Assembly (NCBI RefSeq): GCF_001905665.1
Contig: NZ_LIVX01000002.1
Coordinates: 259,420 to 323,419 of the forward strand
DNA length: 64,000 nt
Source: Streptomyces sp. CB02261
Lineage (GTDB): Bacteria > Actinomycetota > Actinomycetes > Streptomycetales > Streptomycetaceae
Reading direction: 5' to 3'
Made by a program: the position numbers and the translations under genes. Each line of letters opens with the position of its first letter. Position 1 is the first letter of the stretch. Below the pieces are notes generated by a model. The model saw nothing but the letters and a program-made list of their open reading frames with translations. It was not told the origin of the DNA and searched no databases. Positions 51,160 to 60,033 of the stretch are shown in pieces.

Positions 51160-52287
51160 ATGTCGATGATCCGTGACCTGCGCGCGGCCGTCCGCCCGAG
51201 CCTGCGGCACCCCCTGCGCAAGACCCCCACCACGTACACCTCGTACGACCCCACCCGCGACCACACGGCCTCCACCGCCGTGGTCGACTGCGCCGTCTAC
51301 CGCGACGGGCGGCGCATCGAGGACAGCGAGTGCCTCACCCCGCGGGGCGCGATGCGCCAGGTGCGGGAGAGCGGCGGCTTCACCTGGATCGGCCTGCACG
51401 AGCCGACCGAGGCCGAATTCGCCGGTATCGCCGCCGAGTTCGGGTTGCACCCGCTCGCCGTCGAGGACGCCGTCCACGCCCACCAGCGGCCCAAGCTGGA
51501 GCGGTACGACGACACCCTCTTCACCGTCTTCAAGACCATCCACTACGTGGAGCACACCGAACTCACCGCGACCAGCGAGGTCGTGGAGACCGGCGAGGTC
51601 ATGTGCTTCACCGGCCCCGACTTCGTCATCACCGTCCGGCACGGCGGCCAGGGCTCCCTGCGCAACCTCCGGCACCGCCTCCAGGGCGAACCCGAACTGC
51701 TCGCCAAGGGCCCCTCGGCCGTGCTGCACGCCATCGCCGACCATGTCGTCGACGGCTACATCGCGGTCGCCGACGCCGTCGAACTCGACATCGACCAGCT
51801 GGAGATCGACGTCTTCTCGCCGGCCGCGAAGGGCGCCACGCGCGGTACGGACACCGGCCGGATCTACCAGCTCAAGCGCGAGGTACTGGAGTTCAAGCGG
51901 GCCGTCACCCCGCTGCTCCGCCCGATGCAGCTGCTCAGCGAGCGGCCCATGCGGCTCGTCGACCCCGACATCCAGAAGTACTTCCGGGACGTCGCCGACC
52001 ACCTCGCCCGCGTCCAGGAGCAGGTCGTCGGCTTCGACGAACTCCTCAACTCGATCCTCCAGGCCAACCTGGCCCAGGCGACCGTCGCCCAGAACGAGGA
52101 CATGCGCAAGATCACCTCGTGGGCGGCGATCGTCGCCGTCCCCACGGCGGTCTGCGGCGTCTACGGCATGAACTTCGACCACATGCCCGAGCTGCACTGG
52201 AAGTACGGCTACCCGATGGTGCTCACCGGCATCATCGCGGTCTGCTTCACCATCCACCGCACCCTCAAGCGCAACGGCTGGCTGTGA
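51160..52287 (+). CDS. corA: CorA magnesium/cobalt transporter
   Basis: A 375-aa CorA. The long cytoplasmic N-terminal domain ends in the pore helix (ITSWAAIVAVPTAVCGVYGMN). The GMN selectivity motif lies at ~336-338, and a second membrane helix follows after the HWKYGY loop. It is a pentameric Mg2+ channel. Of two ATGs six bases apart, the second is chosen because AAGGAG is 8 nt before it. The structured leader upstream may regulate it. An MgtE-N/CBS gene lies 1.6 kb downstream. Confidence 0.94.
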   Translation: MSMIRDLRAAVRPSLRHPLRKTPTTYTSYDPTRDHTASTAVVDCAVYRDGRRIEDSECLTPRGAMRQVRESGGFTWIGLHEPTEAEFAGIAAEFGLHPLAVEDAVHAHQRPKLERYDDTLFTVFKTIHYVEHTELTATSEVVETGEVMCFTGPDFVITVRHGGQGSLRNLRHRLQGEPELLAKGPSAVLHAIADHVVDGYIAVADAVELDIDQLEIDVFSPAAKGATRGTDTGRIYQLKREVLEFKRAVTPLLRPMQLLSERPMRLVDPDIQKYFRDVADHLARVQEQVVGFDELLNSILQANLAQATVAQNEDMRKITSWAAIVAVPTAVCGVYGMNFDHMPELHWKYGYPMVLTGIIAVCFTIHRTLKRNGWL

Positions 52288-52310
52288 ACGGCTGCCGATA
52301 GGCTTCGGCC

Positions 52311-52820
52311 ATGACCGACACGCTGCTCACCGGCGCCCTCGTCGAGGAGGCCACCAAGAAGTCCGGCCTCGTCTGGGTGCGGGGCACCGGCCCCGCCCGC
52401 GCGCTCTGGCACGTCTGGCACGACGGCGCCGCGTTCGTCGTCGGCGACGGCCCCGGCGAGCAGCCGCTGCCCGGCCTGCTCGACGGCGGTACGGCCGAGG
52501 TGACGGTCCGCAGCAAGGACAAGGGCGGCCGGCTGGTCGCCTGGACGGCCGCCGTGCGCGAGCTGGCGCACGGCACCGAGGAGTGGGACGCGGCGGTCGC
52601 CGAGCTCAAGGGCAAGCGGCTCAACGCGCCCGACGGCGAGGCCATGACGGGCCGCTGGGGGCGCGAGTGCCGGGTCCTGCGGCTCGACCCGCGCGAGGCG
52701 ACCACGGAGCTGCCGGACGGCTCCCTGGCCGCCGTACCGCTGCCCTCGGGGGCCACGACCCGCGACACGGTGCCGGCCCACCTCCCGAAGCTGCTGCTCA
52801 AGCGCCGCAAGCGGCGCTGA
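52311..52820 (+). CDS. Conserved protein with split-barrel (PNPOx-like) features
   Basis: A 169-aa protein. LVWVRGTGPARALWHVWHDG and EVTVRSKDKGGRLVAWTAAV strands resemble the flavin split-barrel fold. A Lys/Arg-rich tail (LLLKRRKRR) ends it. TAGGCT lies 6 nt before the ATG with no ribosome binding site (leaderless pattern). Function unknown; the fold is a weak inference. Confidence 0.75.
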   Translation: MTDTLLTGALVEEATKKSGLVWVRGTGPARALWHVWHDGAAFVVGDGPGEQPLPGLLDGGTAEVTVRSKDKGGRLVAWTAAVRELAHGTEEWDAAVAELKGKRLNAPDGEAMTGRWGRECRVLRLDPREATTELPDGSLAAVPLPSGATTRDTVPAHLPKLLLKRRKRR

Positions 52821-52829
52821 CCGCCGGTC

Positions 52830-53588
52830 TCAGGTCCGGGGCAGCTGCTTGCCGTAGTCGAGGGTCTCCTCCTTCGACGGCGCGGCGAGCGGGAAGTCCT
52901 TGTTCCACTCGGAGAGCACCACGACGCCCCCTCCGCCGCCCCGGGCGAACTGCAGCGGATACGGGGAGCCCTCCAGGGCCACGTCGAGGGTGCCGCCCTC
53001 ACCGCCCTCGCCGCCCTTGACCTTGACCGTGCGGACCCCGCCGATCTGGTCCCGGTCGCCCTTGACCTTCTCGCCGTGCAGGCCGATGAGCCCGTCCAGG
53101 AGCAGACCCATGTCCGTGAAGCCGCGCAGCTGCTTGTACGAGGGGTCGCCCTGCGGCACCTTCACGTACATGTCGTCGAGCTTGTCGGCGGCCTCGGCGT
53201 CAGCCTCCGTCGGCTCGCCGCCCTGGGCGTCGTCGTGCGCCCAGAATCCCGCGTCGGCCTTCAGGTAGAGCGCGTCGCCGACCCGGAGCAGCTCGAAGGT
53301 GCTGTTCTTCGTCGTCACCGAACCGCTGGCGCCGTCCTGCTTGAGGCGCATGTTCAGCTTGAACGTGTCGCCCTTGCTGACCAGGGTCCCGGCGAGTCGC
53401 ACCGCCTTCGCCGTGTCCGCCGCCGTGCGCGCCTTGCCCTCGATCTCGGGCGCGGAGAGCTTCCCGACCCCGTTGGTCCCCTCGTCCGGGTCGGCGGCGC
53501 AGGCCGTGAGTCCCACCGTCAGTCCGGCGCAGAGCGCCAGGGGCGTGACAGCCCTGCGGATACGCGATGACGGGGTGCGGACGGTCAT
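52830..53588 (-). CDS. LppX/LprG-like lipoprotein
   Basis: A 252-aa lipoprotein. Basic start MTVRTPSSRIRR, hydrophobic core and lipobox LTAC (C~30). The mature part, with AKAVRLAGTLVSKGD and a C-terminal WNKDFPLAAPSKEE, resembles lipid-carrier lipoproteins. Its 3' end nearly touches the preceding plus-strand gene. GAGAGG precedes the ATG; a run of ten cytosines (coding strand) lies ~22 nt upstream. Confidence 0.85.
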   Translation of the reverse strand: MTVRTPSSRIRRAVTPLALCAGLTVGLTACAADPDEGTNGVGKLSAPEIEGKARTAADTAKAVRLAGTLVSKGDTFKLNMRLKQDGASGSVTTKNSTFELLRVGDALYLKADAGFWAHDDAQGGEPTEADAEAADKLDDMYVKVPQGDPSYKQLRGFTDMGLLLDGLIGLHGEKVKGDRDQIGGVRTVKVKGGEGGEGGTLDVALEGSPYPLQFARGGGGGVVVLSEWNKDFPLAAPSKEETLDYGKQLPRT

Positions 53589-53609
53589 CTGCGCTGCCTC
53601 TCGAATCGT

Positions 53610-53619
53610 GGGGGGGGGG
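53610..53619. repeat. Ten-base poly-G/C tract
   Basis: Ten consecutive G on the plus strand lie in the 282-bp divergent gap between the lipoprotein and MgtE-like genes, 22 nt before the lipoprotein start. Such a tract is prone to slippage and may vary expression; sequencing error in length is also possible. Confidence 0.6.
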
Positions 53620-53870
53620 CGGCGGGCCGTGGCCCGTGGGGACTGCCGGGCCGGGGAGACTACCGTGTTCCAGGACCGGCGGAACGACCGGGTCCGGTGC
53701 CGGTGCCGACGGGGGGAACGGCAGATCGCAGCGTACCCGGACCGGGGGAAGCGCCCGGCGGCAGCCGTACGGAGGCACTGCCGGGGCGGGGCGGAACCGC
53801 TCGGGCTAGCCTGAACCCTGCAGGACTCTGGCTCGAACTCGAATCGTGCGGCACCGAGGAGGCGCGTGGT

Positions 53871-55154
53871 ATGGCGGCAGGCGCCCCCCGGATCTTCGTC
53901 TCCCACCTCGCGGGGGTACCCGTCTTCGACCCCGTCGGCGACCAGGTCGGCCGGGTCAGCGACCTCGTCGCCATGCTGCGGGTCGGGCGCAGGCCGCCAC
54001 GGCTGCTCGGGATGGTGGTGGAGGTCCTCAGCCGCCGCCGGGTGTTCGTCCCCATGACCCGGATCACGGGCGTCCAGTCCGGCCAGGTCATCACCACCGG
54101 CGTCGTCAACATGCGCCGCTTCGAACAGCGCCCCACCGAGCGGCTCGTCCTCGGCGAGCTGCTCGACCGGCGGGTCCGGCTCGTGGGCCCCGGCGGGGAG
54201 GAGGGCGAGGAGGTCACCGTCCTCGACGTCGCCATCCAGCAGCTGCCCGCGCGCCGCGACTGGGAGATCGACAAGGTCTTCGTCCGGCGCGGCAAGGGCG
54301 GGGCGCTGCGCCGCAAGGGCGAGACGCTGACCGTCGAGTGGTCCGGCGTCACCGGCTTCTCCCTGGAGGAGCACGGGCAGGGCGCCGAGAACCTGGTCGC
54401 CACCTTCGAGAAGCTCCGCCCCGCCGACCTCGCCAACGCGCTGCACCACCTCTCCCCCAAGCGGCGCGCCGAGGTGGCGGCGGCGCTCGACGACGACCGG
54501 CTCGCCGACGTCCTCGAAGAGCTGCCGGAGGACGACCAGATCGAGATCCTCGGCAAGCTGAAGGAGGAGCGCGCGGCCGACGTCCTGGAGGCGATGGACC
54601 CCGACGACGCGGCCGACCTGCTGTCCGAGCTGCCCGAGGAGGACCAGGAGCGGCTGCTGACGCTGATGCGGCCCGACGACGCGGCCGACGTGCGCCGCCT
54701 CCTGGCCTACGAGGAGCGCACGGCCGGCGGTCTGATGACGACCGAGCCGATCGTGCTGCGGCCGGACGCCACGGTCGCGGACGCGCTCGCCCGGGTCCGG
54801 CAGCAGGACCTGTCCCCGGCGCTCGCCGCGCAGGTGTACGTGTGCCGGCCGCCGGACGAGACGCCGACGGGCAAGTACCTGGGCACGGTGCACTTCCAGC
54901 GGCTGCTGCGCGATCCGCCGTTCACGCTGGTCAGTTCGCTCGTGGACAGCGATCTGCCGCCGCTCGGCCCGGACACCCCGCTGCCCGCCGTCACCAGCTA
55001 TCTCGCCGCGTACAACATGGTCGCGGCGCCCGTGGTGGACGAGGGCGGTTCGCTGCTCGGGGCGGTCACCGTCGACGACGTCCTCGACCACCTGCTGCCG
55101 GAGGACTGGCGGGAGACCGAGTTCCACGAGGAGGGGGCCGGGCATGGCGGCTGA
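53871..55154 (+). CDS. MgtE N-terminal/CBS protein lacking a membrane domain
   Basis: A 427-aa soluble protein. Residues ~1-130 resemble a PRC-barrel. MgtE-N repeats (~180-280) include ALDDDRLADVLEELPEDDQ and MDPDDAADLLSELPEEDQ. A CBS pair (~285-415) follows with MTTEPIVLRPDATV. The MgtE channel domain is absent, so it is a sensor or regulator, not a transporter (Rv1232c type). ATG after GGAGG. The stop overlaps the DUF1003 ATG by 11 nt. Confidence 0.92.
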   Translation: MAAGAPRIFVSHLAGVPVFDPVGDQVGRVSDLVAMLRVGRRPPRLLGMVVEVLSRRRVFVPMTRITGVQSGQVITTGVVNMRRFEQRPTERLVLGELLDRRVRLVGPGGEEGEEVTVLDVAIQQLPARRDWEIDKVFVRRGKGGALRRKGETLTVEWSGVTGFSLEEHGQGAENLVATFEKLRPADLANALHHLSPKRRAEVAAALDDDRLADVLEELPEDDQIEILGKLKEERAADVLEAMDPDDAADLLSELPEEDQERLLTLMRPDDAADVRRLLAYEERTAGGLMTTEPIVLRPDATVADALARVRQQDLSPALAAQVYVCRPPDETPTGKYLGTVHFQRLLRDPPFTLVSSLVDSDLPPLGPDTPLPAVTSYLAAYNMVAAPVVDEGGSLLGAVTVDDVLDHLLPEDWRETEFHEEGAGHGG

Positions 55155-55713
55155 ACGCACGCAGGACCGGGAGCGCGAGCGGGACCGGGACCGGCCGGGT
55201 CCCCGCATCCGGCTCGACCTGCCGCGCGAGCGCCGGGCCAGGCTGCTGCCGGAGTACGACCCCGAGGCCTTCGGGCGGCTCTCGGAGCGGATCGCCCGGT
55301 TCCTGGGCACGGGACGCTTCCTCGTCTGGATGACCCTGACGATCATCCTCTGGGTCGCGTGGAACATCTTCGCGCCGGCGTCGCTGAAGTTCGACGAGTA
55401 CCCGTTCATCTTCCTGACGCTCGCGCTGTCCCTCCAGGCCTCGTACGCGGCGCCGCTGATCCTGCTCGCGCAGAACCGGCAGGACGACCGGGACCGGGTC
55501 AACCTCGAACAGGACCGGAAGCAGAACGAGCGGTCGATCGCCGACACCGAGTACCTGACCCGGGAGATCGCGGCGCTGCGGATGGGCCTGGGCGAGGTGG
55601 CCACGCGCGACTGGATCCGGTCGGAGCTCCAGGACCTGATCAAGGAGCTGGAGGAGCGCCGGGATCTATTCCCGTCGGGCGACTCCCGGGGAAGTGACGT
55701 ACCCGACCGTTGA
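55144..55713 (+). CDS. DUF1003 membrane protein
   Basis: A 189-aa protein. Highly charged N-terminus, two membrane helices (FLVWMTLTIILWVAWNIF and FIFLTLALSLQASYAAPLI), then QNRQDDRDRVNLEQDR, the DUF1003 signature, and a C-terminal coiled coil. Function unknown. It overlaps the MgtE-N/CBS gene, suggesting a shared Mg2+-related membrane complex (inference). Confidence 0.92.
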   Translation: MAAERTQDRERERDRDRPGPRIRLDLPRERRARLLPEYDPEAFGRLSERIARFLGTGRFLVWMTLTIILWVAWNIFAPASLKFDEYPFIFLTLALSLQASYAAPLILLAQNRQDDRDRVNLEQDRKQNERSIADTEYLTREIAALRMGLGEVATRDWIRSELQDLIKELEERRDLFPSGDSRGSDVPDR

Positions 55714-55757
55714 CAGACCTTTCATGGGCCGGTGGTCGGCGCCGTACCATCGTCGGT

Positions 55758-56891
55758 ATGGCTATGGAAGACGCGGTGCTCGAAGCACTGGCGACGGTGA
55801 ACGACCCCGAGATCAACAAACCGATCACTGAGCTCGGCATGGTCAAGTCGGTGGAGATCGAACCGGACGGCAGGGTCGCCGTCACGGTCTACCTGACCGT
55901 CTCCGGCTGCCCGATGCGCGACACCATCACGCAGCGCGTGACCGAGGCCGTCTCCCGGGTCGAGGGCGTCACCGGCGTCGACGTCTCGCTGGACGTGATG
56001 AGCGACGAGCAGCGCAAGGAGCTCGCGGCGGCGCTGCGCGGCACGAGTGCCGAGCGCGAGGTGCCGTTCGCGAAGCCCGGTTCGCTGACCCGGGTCTACG
56101 CGGTGGCCTCGGGCAAGGGCGGTGTCGGCAAGTCGTCCGTCACCGTGAACCTGGCCGCGGCGATGGCCGCCGACGGGCTGAAGGTCGGCGTCGTCGACGC
56201 CGACATCTACGGTCACAGCGTGCCGCGGATGCTGGGAGCGGACGGGCGTCCGACCCAGGTCGAGAACATGATCATGCCGCCGTCGGCGCACGGCGTGAAG
56301 GTCATCTCCATCGGCATGTTCACCCCGGGCAACGCCCCGGTCGTGTGGCGCGGCCCGATGCTGCACCGCGCGCTCCAGCAGTTCCTCGCGGACGTGTACT
56401 GGGGCGACCTGGACGTCCTCCTGCTCGACCTGCCCCCGGGCACCGGCGACATCGCGATCTCGGTCGCGCAGCTCGTGCCGAACGCGGAGATCCTGGTCGT
56501 CACCACCCCGCAGCAGGCGGCGGCCGAGGTCGCGGAGCGGGCCGGCTCGATCGCCGTCCAGACGCACCAGAAGATCGTCGGCGTCGTCGAGAACATGGCG
56601 GGCCTGCCGTGCCCGCACTGCGACGAGATGGTCGACGTGTTCGGCACGGGCGGCGGCCAGAAGGTCGCGGACGGCCTGACGCAGACCACGGGCGCGGCGG
56701 TCCCGGTGCTCGGCTCGATCCCGATCGACGTACGGCTCCGCGAGGGCGGCGACGACGGCAAGCCGGTCGTCCTCTCCGACCCCGACTCCCCGGCGGGCGC
56801 GGCGCTCCGCGCGATCGCCGGCAAGCTCGGCGGCCGCCAGCGCGGCCTCTCCGGCATGAGCCTCGGCATCACACCGCGCAACAAGTTCTGA
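55758..56891 (+). CDS. mrp: Mrp/ApbC iron-sulfur cluster carrier ATPase
   Basis: A 377-aa Mrp/NBP35 protein. A DUF59 (MIP18) domain with SGCPMRD occupies ~1-90. Deviant Walker A SGKGGVGKSS lies at ~118-127, followed by VVDADIYGHS. The bridging cluster ligands are CPHC (285-288). It binds and delivers 4Fe-4S clusters. TACCAT lies 7 nt upstream of the ATG with no ribosome binding site (leaderless pattern). It follows DUF1003 as in Rv1229c's neighbourhood. Confidence 0.95.
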   Translation: MAMEDAVLEALATVNDPEINKPITELGMVKSVEIEPDGRVAVTVYLTVSGCPMRDTITQRVTEAVSRVEGVTGVDVSLDVMSDEQRKELAAALRGTSAEREVPFAKPGSLTRVYAVASGKGGVGKSSVTVNLAAAMAADGLKVGVVDADIYGHSVPRMLGADGRPTQVENMIMPPSAHGVKVISIGMFTPGNAPVVWRGPMLHRALQQFLADVYWGDLDVLLLDLPPGTGDIAISVAQLVPNAEILVVTTPQQAAAEVAERAGSIAVQTHQKIVGVVENMAGLPCPHCDEMVDVFGTGGGQKVADGLTQTTGAAVPVLGSIPIDVRLREGGDDGKPVVLSDPDSPAGAALRAIAGKLGGRQRGLSGMSLGITPRNKF

Positions 56892-56900
56892 GGACATGAG

Positions 56901-56928
56901 GAAGGGCGCCCCCGACGGGGCGCCCTTC
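56901..56928. terminator. Bidirectional terminator after mrp
   Basis: GAAGGGCGCCCC and GGGGCGCCCTTC form a 12-bp perfect stem with a CGAC loop between convergent genes. Confidence 0.85.
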
Positions 56929-56954
56929 GTGCCTGCGCCTGCGCGTCTTCGTGC

Positions 56955-57581
56955 CTACGCGTACGCGTCGAGGTCCTTGATCTGCGAGAACCCGAGTCCG
57001 TACGCGCTCATCCCTCGCCCGTACGCCCCGATGTGGACCCCCGCGGCGGAACCGGCGAGGATCCAGCCGAACTCCGACTCGCGGTAGTGGAACGGCATCG
57101 GCACCCCGTCCACCGGCAGCGACAGCGTCGACCAGGCCGGCCCGTCGAGGTCGTCCGCCAGCTCGAACGCCGTCTCGGTCTGCTGGTCCAGCCAGTTGTC
57201 CCGCGTGGCGTGGTCGAGCGAGGCGGGCCAGGTGTGGACGAGCAGCCCCGAGCCGGCCAGCCAGGCGGCCGAGGAGACGGTGGTGGCGTCGAGGACGCCC
57301 GTCCCGTCACCGGTCCGCCGCACCGGGCTCGCCGCGACCGTCACGACGACCGCGAACCGCTCCTTCTCCGCGGCGCTCGCGTCCGACTTTATGGTCGGCG
57401 TGTCGCCGTGCCCGGTCGACCCGTGCTGCACGCTCCCGTCCGCCGCCGTACCGACCTGCATCAGCCAGCGGGGCCCGGTGAACGCCTCGTCGAGGCCGTA
57501 CCAGGCGAACGCCGCGCGCAGATAGCCCTCGGCGGTGCGCCGGGCCGTGGGCACGCCCTCCACCCGACTGGTGGTCTCCAT
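56955..57581 (-). CDS. Conserved hypothetical protein
   Basis: A 208-aa soluble protein with no recognised domain. RTAEGYLRAAFAWYGLDEAF begins the conserved-looking part, and the C-terminus GWILAGSAAGVHIGAYGRG is glycine-rich. ATG after AGGAGG. It lies 74 nt downstream of tatB on the same strand and may be co-transcribed. I cannot assign a role. Confidence 0.8.
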   Translation of the reverse strand: METTSRVEGVPTARRTAEGYLRAAFAWYGLDEAFTGPRWLMQVGTAADGSVQHGSTGHGDTPTIKSDASAAEKERFAVVVTVAASPVRRTGDGTGVLDATTVSSAAWLAGSGLLVHTWPASLDHATRDNWLDQQTETAFELADDLDGPAWSTLSLPVDGVPMPFHYRESEFGWILAGSAAGVHIGAYGRGMSAYGLGFSQIKDLDAYA

Positions 57582-57655
57582 CTCGGCCGCCTCCTCGTTC
57601 CGTCAACAGAGGGAGGATAGCCACCAAGACGCGTCGGGACGGTGACAGCCCGTCG

Positions 57656-58099
57656 TCAGGTCGCGTCGGAGTCGTACGGCGGACGCTCGCCGGTGTCCGG
57701 CTTGTCCTGCTTCTTCAGCAGGTCGGGCGCGGAGCCGTTGACCGCGGCGGGCGCGGCTGTGGCGGCGGCGCTCCGGCCGTGGACGGCGTCCGCGACGTCG
57801 TTCATCTCCTTCTTGAGGTCGAAGCTGCCGCGCAGCTCCTTCAGCTCGCGAAGGTCGTCGTTCTGCTCCATCTGCTTGCGCAGGAACGTCTTCGGGTTGA
57901 GGTCCTCGAACTCGAAGTCCTTGAAGTCCGGTCCCAGCTCGCTGCGGATGTCCTCCTTCGCGCTGTCGGAGAAGTCACGGACCTTCCGTACGAAGCGCGA
58001 GACGTCCTGGATGACCTTCGGGAGCTTGTCCGGCCCGAAGACGAGCACGGCGAGGACCACGAGCGCCACCAGCTCGAGTGCGCCTATGTCGCTGAACAC
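57656..58099 (-). CDS. tatB: Sec-independent translocase subunit TatB
   Basis: A 147-aa TatB. The N-terminal helix LELVALVVLAVLVFGPDKLP with the FGP hinge is followed by the amphipathic helix VIQDVSRFVRKVRDFSD and a disordered tail. TatB recruits folded twin-arginine substrates. The longer polar tail and the sigE-htrA neighbourhood favour TatB over TatA. The GTG follows GAAGGAG. A terminator separates it from htrA upstream. Confidence 0.93.
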   Translation of the reverse strand: MFSDIGALELVALVVLAVLVFGPDKLPKVIQDVSRFVRKVRDFSDSAKEDIRSELGPDFKDFEFEDLNPKTFLRKQMEQNDDLRELKELRGSFDLKKEMNDVADAVHGRSAAATAAPAAVNGSAPDLLKKQDKPDTGERPPYDSDAT

Positions 58100-58144
58100 G
58101 TAGTAGCTCCTTCATGCCGGTCAAGGGCCCGGGGCCCGGTCCAC

Positions 58145-58174
58145 GGTACCCGGCGAAACCGCCCGCCGGGTACC
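58145..58174 (-). terminator. Terminator after htrA
   Basis: GGTACCCGGCG and CGCCGGGTACC form an 11-bp perfect stem with an 8-nt loop, 24 nt past the htrA stop. It separates the sigma/anti-sigma/htrA unit from tatB. Confidence 0.75.
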
Positions 58175-58197
58175 TCCCGGTGTCCACCGCATGGCAC

Positions 58198-59958
58198 TCA
58201 GGCGCCCTGCGAGGAACCGAGCGTCAGCGTCTTTGTCAGCTCTTTGCCGTCGCGCGTCAGGGTGAGCTCCAGCCGGTCGCCGGGGCGGTGGGCGCGGATC
58301 TTCACGATCAGCTCCTCGCCGTTGTGCACGCGCTGGCCGTCGACCTTGGTGATGACGTCGCCGGGCAGGAGCCCGGCCTTGCTCGCCGGACCACCGGGGG
58401 TGACGGAGGCGGAGCTGTCCTTGCCCTTCTCGCCGACGCGGGCGCCGTCGCCGTTGAACTGCATGTCGAGGCTCACACCGATGACGGGGTGGGTGGCCTT
58501 GCCGGTGTTGATGAGCTCCTCGGCGACGCGCTTGCCCTGGTTGATCGGTATGGCGAAGCCGAGTCCGATGGAGCCGGGCTGGGAGGCGCTGTCGCCCTCG
58601 CCGGAGCCGCCGCCGGCGGCGCGGATCGCGCTGTTGATGCCGATGACCCGGGCCTTGGAGTCGAGGAGCGGGCCGCCGGAGTTGCCCGGGTTGATGGGGG
58701 CGTCGGTCTGGAGCGCGTCGACGTAGCTGATGTCGCTGCCGTCGCCCTTCTCCCCGCCCGCGGTGATCGGGCGCTCCTTGGCGCTGATGATCCCGGAGGT
58801 GACCGTGTTGGAGAGGTCGAAGGGGGCGCCGATGGCGACGACGGGGTCGCCGACGCGGACGTTGTCGGAGTTGCCCAGCGGCAGCGGCTTGAGGCCGGAG
58901 ACGCCCGTGACCTGGACGACGGCCAGGTCGTAGCCGGTGTCCTTGCCGACGAGCTTGGCGCGGGCGGTCTCGCCGCTGGAGAAGGTCACCGAGATGTCCT
59001 CGGAGGACCTGGCCGAGTCGACGACGTGGTTGTTGGTGAGGATGTGGCCCTTGGTGTCGAGGACGAAGCCGGTGCCGGTGCCGGACGACCCGCCGCCCTT
59101 GACGTGGAGGGTGACCACGCCGGGCAGGGCGCTGGCCGCGATCCCGGCCACGCTCTCGGGGGCGCGGTCGGTGTCCTCGGCGTCCGCCTGCGGCAGTTCG
59201 ACGGTGGTGAGCCCGCCGTTCCGCTCGACGTACGCGCCGATCCCGCCGCCGATGACACCGGTGACGAGGGCGAAGACGAGGGCTCCCACGATCGCGAGCC
59301 CCTTGCGGGACTTCTTCGCGGGCGCGGGCGGCAGCCCGGCCCCGCCGGTCCCCCAGGGGTCGTACTGCACCCACGGCGCGCCGGGGGCCCCACTGTGGGG
59401 CTGCTGGTGCAGCGGGGGCTGCGGGTGGGAGTGAGCCTGGGGCGGTACGGGGGGCACGTGGGCCTGCTGCGGCGGTACGGGGGCGGACGGGTGCTGTACG
59501 GGCGGTGCGGGCGCCCAGGGTCCCGGCTCCCCGTACGGCGGCGTCCGGTACTCGTCGGGCGCGTGCAGGGGCTCCGAGACGGGCTGCGCGGCCGGGGCCG
59601 GCTCGGCGGAGGCGGCGGGCGCGGTGGCGGGCGTGGCGATTGCGGGGGCGGGAGGCTCGCTCTTGGTGAGGAGGACGGCGGGCGCGGCCTCGGACTCCGC
59701 GGCGGGCCCGGCGTCGGCCACCTCGGCCGCACCCGACACGCCGGTCGCTTCCGTCAGGTCGGTCACACCGGCTCCCTCGGCCTCCGCCCCGGCCGTGGTG
59801 GTCGGCGGCTGCGGCGCGGGCAGCGGAAAGTCACCGTCGTCGGCGCCACCGGCGCCGGGGCGGTCGGTGACGTCGCCGGTCGGAGGCGGCGAGGGTATCC
59901 GCGCCGCCTCCGGTGTGCTCGAAGGCCGGCTCCACCAGTTCGGCTTCCCGTTGTCCAT
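58198..59958 (-). CDS. htrA: HtrA-type serine protease with PDZ domain
   Basis: A 586-aa membrane-anchored DegP/HtrA protease. A ~210-residue Pro/Ala-rich cytoplasmic region precedes a membrane helix (LAIVGALVFALVTGVIGGGI). The chymotrypsin-like triad follows: His in NNHVVD (~311), Asp in GYDLAVV and Ser in GNSGGPL (~426). A PDZ domain (~480-580) with GLLPGDVITKVDG ends the protein. It degrades misfolded envelope proteins. It follows the anti-sigma gene and is probably in the SigE regulon. Confidence 0.95.
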   Translation of the reverse strand: MDNGKPNWWSRPSSTPEAARIPSPPPTGDVTDRPGAGGADDGDFPLPAPQPPTTTAGAEAEGAGVTDLTEATGVSGAAEVADAGPAAESEAAPAVLLTKSEPPAPAIATPATAPAASAEPAPAAQPVSEPLHAPDEYRTPPYGEPGPWAPAPPVQHPSAPVPPQQAHVPPVPPQAHSHPQPPLHQQPHSGAPGAPWVQYDPWGTGGAGLPPAPAKKSRKGLAIVGALVFALVTGVIGGGIGAYVERNGGLTTVELPQADAEDTDRAPESVAGIAASALPGVVTLHVKGGGSSGTGTGFVLDTKGHILTNNHVVDSARSSEDISVTFSSGETARAKLVGKDTGYDLAVVQVTGVSGLKPLPLGNSDNVRVGDPVVAIGAPFDLSNTVTSGIISAKERPITAGGEKGDGSDISYVDALQTDAPINPGNSGGPLLDSKARVIGINSAIRAAGGGSGEGDSASQPGSIGLGFAIPINQGKRVAEELINTGKATHPVIGVSLDMQFNGDGARVGEKGKDSSASVTPGGPASKAGLLPGDVITKVDGQRVHNGEELIVKIRAHRPGDRLELTLTRDGKELTKTLTLGSSQGA

Positions 59959-60033
59959 GCTCTCCCCGCAACCCGCTGACCCGTCCGCGCCCCTGGGTCG
60001 GGCGCCCGTCCCTGGATTCAACCAGGTCGCGGG

